From: Chiua virens
Taxonomy: Eukaryota > Basidiomycota > Agaricomycetes > Boletales > Boletaceae
Reading direction: 5' to 3'
NCBI GenBank assembly: GCA_019787685.1
Contig: JAHNUO010000011.1
Location: forward strand, 1,798,001-1,862,000
DNA: 64,000 bases
This document shows, piece after piece, positions 41,601 through 51,868 of the stretch. The notes under the pieces were generated by a model. That model ran no database searches. It had not been told where the DNA came from and was given only the letters and a program-made list of their open reading frames with translations. Within the stretch, counting starts at the first letter, position 1; each line of letters starts with the position of its first letter. A program made the translations under genes and the position numbers.

Positions 41601-42925
41601 TGCTTACCTCAATATGTGGAAACCATGATGCAATTGCCTCCCTCATCGACTGCTGTTCAGCACTAGTGAGTGACTCATTTACCCTGTGTTTGTGGTCTAT
41701 GAAAGGTATCAGAATCCTATAAGATATTTAACAGGTATACTCAATGATGGACACTTTATCTAATTACCTTTCCATGGCAAACTCAATGCAGAGCATGATG
41801 TTTTTGTGTTGTGTAGTCACAAGTAGCATTTGCAGGGTTTCTTCATCTAAGGCCCTCACAGTCATTTCAATGAGAAGTTTACACCCCTCATTAGACTTGT
41901 TCAAGTCTTTATGCATGACATCAGTTTGCATGTCCTGTAAAAATAAAATACATACCCCTTAATTCCACATACAATTTTGGTGGATACCTCATACTCTGCA
42001 TCCTCCACCATACAGGATTACACTTTAACATCCTCTCAGCATTTTCCTGTCCCCTCACAAGTCTTTCCTCTTGGGGTAGCTTTTTCTCCTCATGTGTTAA
42101 GGCTGCAAGGCCTTGCAGCAGAAGTGCATCACATTTTGTGAGCACAAGTATGACAGGCACTGCAAACAAACATGAAAAATGAACAAGTGGTCATTATAGT
42201 TGAGGAATGTTTACCATTTCCAGTATCACACTCATCAAAAAACTTTTCCTCGGCAGCCAAGACTGCCCGGTGGTATTGATCCATAGGAATACAGTACCTA
42301 TTCGATAACATGTCATTGTTGGTACATACATGCTGCTGTCCCTGGTTACCATATGGCATGGATACGGTTCTTCAAAAATGTTGTATTTGCACGGTCTGAA
42401 ACAAAGTCCTTCATCTTCTCGAATTCTTCTATACTTCCAGCTTCGAAGCCCTGTGAGTCGTGAAAAATGAAATTCGGGTTGCTTCGAAAGACCAATTCAT
42501 TCTCGATATCATGAATTCCGAGCTGGAGATGTGTTAGTCGAATGATGCTGATAACGAGCTCACAGTCACGGAATTGTGACTGTGGAATTCACATCCGTGG
42601 TTCCCTCGATCTCTGCTGGATCGACCTGATCCCAGACCATCAGCGCCCCGCGTCGACGTCTCGTGAGGAATTAGAATACCTTCTTCCCACTTCCATCGTA
42701 GACCTCTGGGTCTTCTGTAGAGTTACAGATCTGCTTGAGTATCGTAGTTTTCCCAGCATTAGCACGGCCAATGATAAGGATTCTGAAACGTCCGAATTTC
42801 TCTCTGATGTTGTCGATCTGTATTGTAGTGGATTCTGCGGGAACGTCACCGGGGGGTTCTCCGAGCACTTCTCCAGGGCCGTCCACGGGAGCTTTGGAGC
42901 GAAGGAATGGGAAGCGAGTGAACAT
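38648..42925 (-). CDS. G-domain GTPase (MMR_HSR1/septin-like), intron-array gene, 470 aa
   Basis: A member of the large agaricomycete family of G-domain proteins of unknown role. Seven 5' exons (42925-42680, 42625-42593, 42522-42350, 42297-42215, 42159-41956, 41906-41768, 41716-41608) encode the P-loop GRANAGKT (residues 53-60), IFHDSQGFEAGS (switch/G3), VLTKCDAL (G4), YPPKLYVELRDLNK and LDEETLQMLLVTTQHKNIMLCIEFAMER. Five 3' exons (39205-39188, 39128-39078, 39022-38974, 38926-38720, 38664-38648) encode the hydrophobic C-terminal region ending near MHVISQNLISNNIR. Between them lie 28 candidate one-codon exons (see the array entry). The 5' exons end on a codon boundary, every triplet is in phase, and the total of 1413 nt divides by three. 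Exons before about 42340 have ordinary GC content. Later exons and introns are AT-rich with A/T-ending codons. Whether the triplets are included in mRNA is unknown. Confidence 0.78.
39444..41531 (-). repeat. tandem array of ~84 bp intron-like units with single-codon spacers
   Basis: Twenty-six copies in about 2.1 kb (mean period about 83.4 bp). On the transcribed minus strand each unit starts GTAAGTGCTCTGA (one GTGAGT, one GTAAGG), carries GCTGATCC in the middle, and ends T(C/T)ATAG or a close variant. Exactly three bases (forward AAA, TTC, TTG, TCC, TCG, ACT; that is TTT, GAA, CAA, GGA, CGA, AGT) then precede the next GTAAGT. Two further GT-AG introns with triplet spacers follow (CAG at 39311-39313, GAG at 39258-39260). 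None of the 28 triplets is a stop. Units differ by a few substitutions and small indels. The array lies wholly between the coding halves of the GTPase gene. It is not a CRISPR array: the repeats are the long part and the spacers are three bases. Confidence 0.9.
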
Positions 42926-43258
42926 TTTCGTCGTTGCTCGTTCGGTGTCGACTGCCAGTAATGCTATGAGTTAAGGAGCCGGTGTCAACAACCCACAACA
43001 GGTTGAACAACGCTGATAATAATTCTTTAGGTTACAGCAAGCTACTGCTACAGAAAAACATCACTGAAATTAAGGATACATGACTTCAGGGCGAAACTTG
43101 AATTCGAATGTAGCGGTCGGCCAGACACCCCAATTCGAGACCTGACTATGGTATAAAAACCAGACCTGAACGAGTGATGGGCCTAAAGGCCATAGTGCTG
43201 AGTAGTTACTACTCAGGGTACAAACCGACTTACACCATATTCGTGAATAGCAGTCAGC
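42926..43258. promoter_or_regulatory. divergent intergenic region with TATA box at 43152-43159
   Basis: TATAAAAA at 43152-43159 lies on the plus strand about 100 bp upstream of the short ORF at 43259. The GTPase promoter (minus) must also be here. Confidence 0.4.
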
Positions 43259-43438
43259 ATGAGCATCATGTCATCAAGGTCTCCATCGTTCTCCAAATCT
43301 CTCCGGAAGGTGAACAGATCGGTCCAGGCGCTACAAGAGTTGCACTACCAAGCCACCGGTGAACTCGTGAAAGAGAGCGATGAGCCAGCCAGTCCGGACC
43401 TAACGCGCAGACAGCACTTCGACAGAAGATCGTGTTGA
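43259..43438 (+). CDS. small hypothetical protein, 59 aa
   Basis: ATG at 43259, stop at 43436. The product is basic and serine-rich (MSIMSSRSPSFSKSLRKVNR at its start), followed by an acidic stretch. It has no signal peptide or known domain. Support comes only from its position behind a good TATA box. It could be the first exon of a longer or decayed gene. Confidence 0.35.
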   Translation: MSIMSSRSPSFSKSLRKVNRSVQALQELHYQATGELVKESDEPASPDLTRRQHFDRRSC

Positions 43439-44205
43439 TGCACAATCGCCAACAGCCAAAGTGGATGCTTAGTCCTGCTCGTGTTCGAGAGGGTCAACAT
43501 TGATCTCGTCAATGGCCATGGCTTCGATATCTGATAGTCGAGATCACTGGCAGAGGCTGAAGACCTGAGATACCCCAAGCCTTCGAGCGGGTGATTTCAT
43601 CGATTCTTCAAGTTCGAGTTGGCATTCGCGTCTCCGGCGAAGGATAAACCTGCAATGTAGTTAGCGCTTCCGCACGAAGACTGGATTCACTGGCAGCATG
43701 CCGTCCCAGATTAGAAAGGAATAATGGTTGCGTTGAGGTGAACAGAAGGACAGATGAATTTACTGTAAGCGGCGTAAATTGTTGCTGCAATTACAAGTCC
43801 GCACTCTGTGGTATGCAATCAGCGCAACTTTCCCACCCACCGGGACCTCCCACCTTCAGCATCGTTCCTCTTTTCACTCCGTCTTGACTCTTTGCGGTAG
43901 TGGCATCGCTATGTCTTCATGTTTCTTGCGCAGCTAGCGCCCTTCGCCGACATTGAAAGCAACACTGCCCCCATGTTCCCAGGCACACCTACACTATGTC
44001 TATCTAAGTGTTTCACTCCCACGACTAGAATACTACTGCCGTCATTGGCAATCCACACGACAATTCTAGCTCTCTTTCGAATTCGCGTCCCCTTGTGCAC
44101 TTACAACGTTCCAGTGCGATGGTTCTGTAATAGTGAATGACGACCTATGGAACCCCGGTGATGGCTATTGTGAACGAAAAGAGCGTCCTGGGACGCTCCG
44201 CTCCA
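43439..44205. other. intergenic, no gene recognised
   Basis: Short frames on both strands (for example 43909-44100 minus) have no recognisable features. Confidence 0.4.
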
Positions 44206-47134
44206 TCAACGACGATTCCGACTCTGCCCGGTACCTACGCCACCATCTCTCGCAGCCTGCACCTTCATCTCGTCCTCGTCCAACCCAGCCTCTGCCAAGA
44301 TCTTTTCCACTTCTTCCAAGATTGGTTTATATTCCACTATCATCTCGGATTGAGCACGAGACAACCAGGATCCTGGCGTGATCGATTCACCATATCGTGC
44401 TTCAGCAAGTCCAAATCCATCCCGCCGTAATTGCTTACCCCGACTATCGCTGGCGTGTTCCTGATGGGCTTTCTGTGCCCAGTACTCGCCTATGGCCAGA
44501 GTCAATGAAGAGCATGAATCACATGGAAAACGCGTACGGGAACGCGCATAGAACGTGGCTAACGTCTCCCCCGGCGCTGGCGTACTGATCACGTCTTCTG
44601 CAGAGCGCGTCATGTCCCTTTCAGCGACCCCCATGAACGCTGTCGCTCGGGCCCGTAGGTCGTCCTAGTATAGCACGGATGGTATCAACTGACAGTATAC
44701 ATGTGTTTATGCAACATACCTTGTCGACAGGCGTTTCAGCCTCCAATGCTTCACTTGGCGCTCCCGGTTTTGCATCGGTTTTAATGACCCGTTCTGGCTC
44801 TTCTCCGCTGTCCTCTACCTCTCTTCTCCTTCCTTTTTTCTCCTTGCCTTTCGTCTTCCTTCTCCTTCGCCTTTCATCCTCCGAGTCTGACACTCCTTCG
44901 CTGTCTTCATCTTCACCTTCGTCCTCGTCACTTCCTTCACCTTCCTCTTCATCGTCACTGCTCTCCTCTGCCTCGGTTGGGATAACGATCCCACTAGACT
45001 TGAGACACACGAACCGGTCCAATTTGTCCAACTGCAATGTATAAAAATCGTCCAGCGTATACTCGCGCGTGCCCAACTCAAAGATGCCCCCATAGCTGTA
45101 TAACAACAAAGCGTGAGGTTGTATATGAGTCGCGTGGTGAGGATCGACGGATATGTACAGCGTATTCCGGAGCACTGCGAGCATGGCGTTATAGCGCGGC
45201 ATCGGTCTCGTCAAGTTTGGGTCGTCGGGATCAGCATCGTCATTATGTTCAAGTTCCGGATTGGGTTGTGTCGCCAGCGTAGAAGTAACCTAAAAAGCAG
45301 GCTGAATGCACGTTCTGAATGCAAGTGTGATATCGGACTTGCCTGTGCTTCATCATCATCTTCCAATTCCTCATCATGGTCAAGCGTCGACTGCATCGCT
45401 CTCCCACGCTTGGCCTGTTTCTTTTTACCCCCACCTTTCTTTTTCGATCTTTTGAGATGCAATGGAATCCATCGACCGTTACCTCCCAACTGGTATCCAT
45501 ACCTTTCATTCGAAAAAATACACACCGATCGTCATCGTCTCTGTCACCAATCAAATCGCAAACTCACAAATCGTTCCAAAACACGCTCTCTAACCCTTCC
45601 TCCCCCCGCTCCTCGTCCGTCACCCCTCCAAACATGACCCCGGTGCTCTTCGCCAACCAGAGTGCCATCGTACACCCCGCACGCGCAGTCGGGGTATGCG
45701 TCGACGACACTGTCTTGCGTCTTTCCCATTTCAGCGTGAGTGGGGTTGGAAGGGCATGATCGAGGGTCATTCTGTACGTCATCAGCACACGTGCGTACAG
45801 GACGGAAAGTGAATCCATCGTACTTGAGGAGCCAGGTGTCATCAAGAATGACACCAACGGGTCGTTTTCCTTTGGTATATTCCTTGCAATACCCGCCTGA
45901 AGATAGAATGTGAATCGTTTCAATTACGCCCACTTTCCAGAGGATGTCACGACGGACCGTAGAGGACGATGCCGTCCGGCGTCGGAAGAAAAGAGAAGCC
46001 GCTGCGAGGACTGTTGGTACCACTTTCAGCGACAACAAGCCCAGATTTGCGGAGAAACATACGACGGTTTTCGTTCGGGCTCTTTGAACTCGATTTGACG
46101 CCATTTGTACTCTTGCGTATCGAATATCCATGTATCGTTGAGGTACTGGGCTAGGTGTACTGACTGAGCTCAAACAGTTTGTGGAATAGCATATACTCAC
46201 TTCGGTGTCCAGGATCATAGAACCCGCCAAACAAGACAATGAAATGTTTCCACATCGCCATTCTGTATGCATGGAAAGAAGTCACTGAGCCAATAGAGCA
46301 CAGTGTATACAAACCCGACCGTACCGATGACCTGAACGTGCGCTCGGTCGCACTTTGGTCTCAATTCTTTCCCAACTGTGCGTTGGGATGTCAAAAATCC
46401 AAAAGTCGCGGTAGTGATGGAAGCTGTTTTGATGCAAGGAAGAAAACTCGCCACCTAAAGCGTTCGAGCAAAAGCGTTTGCTTCAAAACCGTAAGAATCG
46501 TACCAAAGAGATAGAGCTTTCCACCACCTGCAGGGGAAGCTACAACGCTGTGTGCAGAGCGGGGACCCGGGCATGTTGGGGAAACAAATTTCCGCCATTC
46601 ATCCTGCAAGAACAAGAATATTGTCGCCATGAAACTTAAGTCGATGGAGTTCATTCTGAAGCATACTTTATCAGGAGAGTAGCGAAACACGTCATTGTAA
46701 AAATACTATGCGGTAAAACGTCAGTTAGAATCAAAAGAGGCATGTGCGGAACAGACTGCTTTCCCATCATCGCTGAAGTATTCGCCTCCAATGCACCAGA
46801 GGTGATTTCCGTTTGGACATGCCGTCAGAGTGGCATTTGCGCGTCTACTTGGGGGTCCTTCCACAAGTTCTTCTGTAACGGCGTGTGCTGCCTCCCATTC
46901 CTGTCTCATCTACTGGAAAAAATAGCATGAGCGTTGGTCAACATGGTCCGGATGAGAATATACCTTCTCGAGGATACCTTCAAGATCGTCATCGTCATCG
47001 TCATCTTTGTCCCGTTGTGATTTTGAGGCTTTCTTCTTTTCTTTGCGTGCGGTCTTCTGAACAGCCTTGGCTTTCTTCTGCGCTTTCGCGGCCGCTTTTT
47101 TGTTTGATACCGCGACAGATTTATCTTTCGGCAT
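44206..47134 (-). CDS. Kelch-repeat protein with DUF4110 (KLHDC4/Kel3-like)
   Basis: An orthologue-type match to KLHDC4 and yeast Kel3, a conserved six-kelch beta-propeller of poorly known function. From ATG 47134: Lys/Ala-rich basic N-terminus, then an aspartate run (DKDDDDDDDLEGILEK). Kelch segments follow across many short introns: NATLTACPNGNHLWCIGGEYF, YFYNDVFRYSPDK, DEWRKFVSPTCPGPRSAHSVV, FSSLHQNSFHHYRDFW, ERIETKVRPSARSGHRM and FIVLFGGFYDPG. A Lys/Glu-rich acidic linker (about 44800-45000) precedes the C-terminal DUF4110: PAPGETLATFYARS, REYWAQKAHQ, GKQLRRDGFGLAEARY and VEYKPILEEVEKILAEAGLDEDEM. The last two introns were checked and are in phase. The domain order and start and stop match the family. 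Confidence 0.88.
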
Positions 47135-48334
47135 GAATCAAAAGTAGTCCGCGACGATGGTAAACTGGCAAGCTGGTCGTTCCAACAGCAAGACCACTTT
47201 TTGGACTTGCGCCAATCCAGATGTGCCGTATGAGCTCAATCTCCTAAATGTACCGTAAATAGAGATAAACACCTCATCAACAATTTCCACTGCACAGTGC
47301 ACGATCCATGCACGTACGTTGTTTTTCTCTGTCCGGGAACCAACGCTAAATGTTTTCCGCTGAACCTGTAAAGTTGAGTGCGACAGGTCTGGAAGAAGTG
47401 GTTAATTTCAGGGTTTCGAATGCTAGGCCTCCAGCAGAAATGCAATGATGCTTCAACTGGGTGTTCGACCAGTGGCCGCAAAGCTCCTTGGAGGAAACAA
47501 GTGAATGAGTTGTATCGAAGATCTTGTGCTGGTTCAGGGCACGGTATCGTCGTTGGGCCACGAATCCAACGATTCAACTCTACGGCTTCATGTGCCCAAG
47601 AACCGGTCGGCTGACCTGTTTGTCGCAGAGTAAGTTTCCGATTGTTGAATTTCGGCCCCTGAGGACGTATATACTTACTCCTAGAATAGTCCAGGTGCAT
47701 CTCGTCAAGGGGATCTCTACCCCTGGAATTGCTGTACATCGCTTATCAACTTGCGCAGCCAGGACTGCCCCATGATGCATGACGTCACACCCTTGTTTGT
47801 CTTAGAATAACTACACGCCTATTAACCTCCATCTGGAGGGTCACCAGCATATTTGGCATATCTACTGGCAACTACCGAGATTGGTCAACGCCGGTGAGAC
47901 CCGAACGTTGAACGTTAGCAAGAGCATGCACAACGGCGGCAACGGCACCACCTTGCGCTCGGACAGTAATCATGGAATGTTGCGAAACGAGATTGACCCT
48001 AATATATTGGAGGGTACGTCTCGTTCCGAGTCAGCGGGTGTACCCCACATACTGAAACTTTACATACACAGGATGAGTCAGGTTTATTGATGACGCGTAC
48101 CGCGGCATACAACCGTTTACCGTTTTAGTGCATTGAGAATGATCGATCGAGTCACGCCGTCTCAGAGTATACGTAGTGGCAAGTGAGCCCGGCCAGCCCT
48201 TCGCACGATTATTAAAGTGTCTAGAATATATATAAAGGCCAAGTATTTGCGCACTGCCGAATCACCCATAAGTTGTTCAAGTTGACCATCTCGACTAGCA
48301 AGAGTCCGAGTAATTCTTTCAGATCTCAAAAAAC
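47135..48334. other. intergenic; contains TATA box of GST-A
   Basis: A 167-codon minus-strand frame (47236-47739) lacks any domain and is mirrored by plus-strand frames, so it is not called. TATATATAAAGG near 48227-48238, about 100 bp upstream of the GST-A start, is a good TATA element. Confidence 0.45.
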
Positions 48335-49311
48335 ATGCCAGAGCAAATCACTTACTATCACGATACGGGAAAGGTACAGTGACTATAAATTTCTGAGGTC
48401 GGGAGCGATGATGAATGCCGCACAAGTTGTCGTCTTTCTGCTACAGGGTATATTGGTTTGTATTCTGTGCTGAGCAACCTACTGATCATGTCAAACGCAT
48501 GTCTCCATGCAGGTCGAAATTGCATTGCTCGAAGCCGGAGCGACCTACACATCGCATGGCTTGGATATTTACAACAAACCGGAATGGTTCGCGCGAGTCA
48601 ATCCACTTACTGGAAAGGCGAGTGAAGACATCCTTTCATACCACGGACACGTCACTGACTTGGAGATGTCACCCGGGTAGATTCCTGTGTTGACCTACGG
48701 GGGACCCACCGTGCATCCCGAAGAACCTTCCCCACTTTCTGCCAGGATCACAGAGTCTTACGTGATCCTCGAGTTCCTCGCAGATCTCTTCCCGAATTCT
48801 GCCCTTCTTCCACCCGCGTCCAACCCAACTGCACGCGCCCGTGTGCGGTTCTTCATGGACGCCACTACTCGCTATTTCGAGACTCCCTTCCTCGAGGCTG
48901 GCCGTAAGGTCCCAGGGGCTTTCGATAAGCTACTCCAAGGGCTCGAGATGATCCAGGCGTTGCTTCCTGATCCAGATGCCGCTGATGGGGGAGAGTATGC
49001 TATCGGGAATGAGTTTACGAACGCCGACTGTGCGATTGCGCCCTTGCTGGCGTGGATACAAGTCGCCACCAAGGCGGGTCCAGAAATGTTCGACTCTGAG
49101 GATGGGAAGATATTCGCGGAGACGGTGACAGGGCCCAAGTTTGAGCGGTTGAAAAGGTACACAAAAGTGTTGTTGGAGCGGGAGAGCGTCAAGAAAGTGA
49201 TTAATTTGGTAACAGTATCTCGACTCGACTCGTTTGGATGCTACTAATGTTTTTCTTGGTATTCAGGAGGGTATGGAAGCTAGGTGGAAGGTTAGGCAAG
49301 CTAGGGGTTGA
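48335..49311 (+). CDS. glutathione S-transferase (GST-A), 245 aa
   Basis: A cytosolic GST with a thioredoxin-like N-terminal and helical C-terminal domain, expected to conjugate glutathione to electrophiles. Exons: 48335-48373, 48427-48447, 48513-48617, 48681-49208 and 49267-49311 (738 nt). Exon 2 is only 21 nt (LSSFCYR) and supplies the family's SPFxxRV segment. Then come VEIALLEAGATYT, IPVLTYGGP (cis-proline region), EEPSPLSARITESYVILEFLADLFP, ARARVRFFMDA, and FTNADCAIAPLLAW in the C-terminal domain. Intron 3 has a GC donor (GGAAAG|GCGAGT). The paralogue GST-B at 55447-56395 has the same 21-nt exon and GC donor. The exact substrate class is undetermined. Confidence 0.88.
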
Positions 49312-49975
49312 ATCGAACTTCATGAACTGGAATATCGACGTTAACGCTGTCTGTGGTTGGTTGACATTGTAAATTATAAAGCGAAGATGACCGACTAAGC
49401 ATGTTCAATTGAAATGCCAAACCCAATGGGTAAGTAAAGTATATTCCGGGGGATGGAATAATCGTGGACTCTGATGATGTTGGTACGGGGCCAAGGGGGG
49501 CACTCAGTAATGTCATCGAGAGTCTGAAACTTTGGCTTGTTGACACTCGGAAATCCCTTGCAAACGATTGCGTTTCGTCGGGGTGAAGGATCTATAGTAA
49601 TAAATAGTCCAGTCGATGACTCGAATGGTCTTCCAGATCAATATGTATAGAGGAACATACGGAAGAACATATAGAGTCACGACAACAGTACAAGATATCA
49701 AATTGTTGCATAGAACCTACAGGGATAGGTCAACTCAAAATTGCGAGCAATACCACAAAAACAGCTACAGGCAAAGGGTATTGTTTTGAGCGGTTCCAGT
49801 ACGATCTTAACTACACTCAGGAAGGCCAGACAAGACGGATGAAACCTATTCTATCACGTCCGAGAGACTGACATCGTAACTGTGAGTTTCAACTTCTGTG
49901 TGTTCGTGTAATGCGACATGGTGCAGTTCTGTAATTTGTACTCGCACCCACCTCGCAACCAACGCATATCTGGAC
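49312..49975. other. intergenic between convergent GST-type genes
   Basis: No gene was recognised. The sequence is somewhat AT-rich. Confidence 0.4.
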
Positions 49976-51437
49976 CTACAACGGCTCGATATCGGGAATG
50001 GGCCCCGCAGGGATGATGCACATCGGGTTGGCCTGCACAACATGACAGGATAAGTTGCCGTTCATCATGCGTCGAGAACAGGAAGGCGAACCTTGGTCTG
50101 GGAATAATAAAGGGCTTTGATGTGTTGGAAGTTCGTTGTCGACTTGAACGCGTCGTTGTTCCAGTATAGTTTTCGTAACCATCTACGAACATCCCAAACG
50201 ATCGATCGTTCAGTGACGATGTCATGATTGAGAAAATGGTATCTCACGTGTGTATGGCAGGATAGCCGTTTCGGATCGTCCGCAGGTTGCACTTGAAATT
50301 TCCGACGTACACTGGATCGAACCGAATCTGTCATGTGCCATGGGTACCAGATGAGGACCACACAAGAGACAATGTAAGAATGGGTCACCAGAGTGACAAA
50401 GAGCCTGACATCTGCCTCCGTCAGCGCATCGCCGACGAGGTAGTCCTTGCCTGTCAACATCTTTTCGAGCCGATCGAGACTCTCAAAGAGCGAATACACC
50501 GCCTTTTCGTAAGCCTCTTGTGATCCGGCAAGCCCAGCCTTGTACACGCCCTCTAGAAGTACATACATGAATTGCGATCAGAATCAATATCAAGGCCCGA
50601 AATCGACAAGGAAAAAAAAAAAGTGCGCACTGTTCACGGCATCGTCCACCCACTCGTTGACCTCGTCAATCTCCTTGTGGTGCTCCTTGGGGTAAATATT
50701 AACTGCCACTTTCTCAAGGGGAAACAGATGGTCGAAGGCGGTGTTGAACATGCGGATTATCTCTGAGCTTTCATTGTTGACGATCGTGTGTTTTTTCTTG
50801 TCCCAAAGAACTGGGACGGAGTACCTGCACTAGAAATTAGAACACAGGAAAACTCGCTGATGGTCAGACAGGGGATGATCGATGACCGTCGACGTTGGAC
50901 TGGCGAATGGGCGTACCTGCCGCCATAGTTTGGATCTGCTTTGAGGTAGAGATCCTTGAGATATCGCGCGTCATAGAGTGGGTCGCGTTCTGCTCCGGGG
51001 AACGGGTCGACGTTGGCAAATGGCCATCCTGACTCGCCCAAGTGGGGAGATACAACGGTGAATGCTGAAAACGATGACGCAAGGAAAATGAAATCGATAA
51101 TATCACTGGGATGGGACGCACAAATGATGTCTTCAAGGCCCTTCAATTTCCACATGATCAGTGTGCGGGTGGCCCATGCTGTATTGGAATGCGAGAGGAA
51201 CGTAAGGAGAGAGGCACGTTGCGGAGACAACATCGGAGCGGCGTACGGCAACCATACGAAACATAGAGGTGATATCTATCTGACTCGGAGGGATTGCCAG
51301 TGCAATCATTGAATTCGAGTTACACAGGGGACCACTGAAAACAAACCTCTTTCAGCAGCGAATTCGCCACCCCTTTGGATCCAATTCCTAAATGGAGCGA
51401 CTGTGTCTTTGGACAAACCATCAGCATCAGGCTTCAT
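49976..51437 (-). CDS. omega-class GST / glutathionyl-hydroquinone reductase (ECM4-like), 304 aa
   Basis: Predicted to remove glutathione from S-glutathionyl-hydroquinones or to act as a thiol transferase. Nine exons (51437-51347, 51279-51247, 51178-51122, 51064-50917, 50824-50631, 50552-50389, 50327-50248, 50182-50092, 50032-49976) total 915 nt. Family motifs: NWIQRGGEFAAERD at the start, RYHLYVSYGCPWATRTLI with the catalytic cysteine of CPWA, VVSPHLGESGWPF, YLKADPNYGGRYSVPVLWDK, NNESSEIIRMFN, GKDYLVGDALTEADVRLFVTL, IRFDPVYVGNFKCNL and the C-terminal HIKALYY. The start at 51437 (MKPDADGLSK) fits the family. An in-frame extension to 51500 exists but crosses a good acceptor site. Yeast relatives are ECM4/GTO1-3. 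Confidence 0.9.
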
Positions 51438-51868
51438 CTTGTAAATATCTACTTGGATGATGGTGCAGACTGAGGTTAGCTGCGGCCGTGGGATTCGCAC
51501 GATTCAAAGACAGGGGGTGGCGGTGCGCCCTCCCGTACACGATGAGTCAGACTACACGGTGAAGATTTCCTGTCATCACCCTACTGCGGTGCCTAGTGCT
51601 GCGTCCGATCTCAAAGACCGATCTAGCTCCAGTGAGTTACAATTCTCAAAAGTCACCAGATGCTGTGGTTCTAGATTCGAAACCCACTCGAGTCCGTTAT
51701 TATGGGATTCCTGTGGTCATTCCCGCATTGATCCTATCGCTTCAACCAATTGGTTCACTGGCAGATGCATGAGGCGATTGTATAAGCAAGTGGCGATCGG
51801 GTCGCCCCCCCATGGAACTTGGAGACCACGTTCCTCCCATCCCCCCCTCTCTTACACGCATCCACCGC
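51438..51868. promoter_or_regulatory. divergent promoter region, GTO-like / RBR gene
   Basis: About 430 bp between divergent start codons. No TATA box close to either start was recognised. Confidence 0.35.

Noticed and set aside
41935..41956. Apparent 21-nt intron and frameshift in the GTPase gene
   Set aside because: Using the next acceptor (ATAAAG, ending at 41907) gives a normal 49-nt intron, restores the frame and yields the conserved ELRDLNK sequence.
47236..47739. 167-codon minus-strand frame as a gene
   Set aside because: No domain, protein-unlike composition and competing open frames on the other strand.
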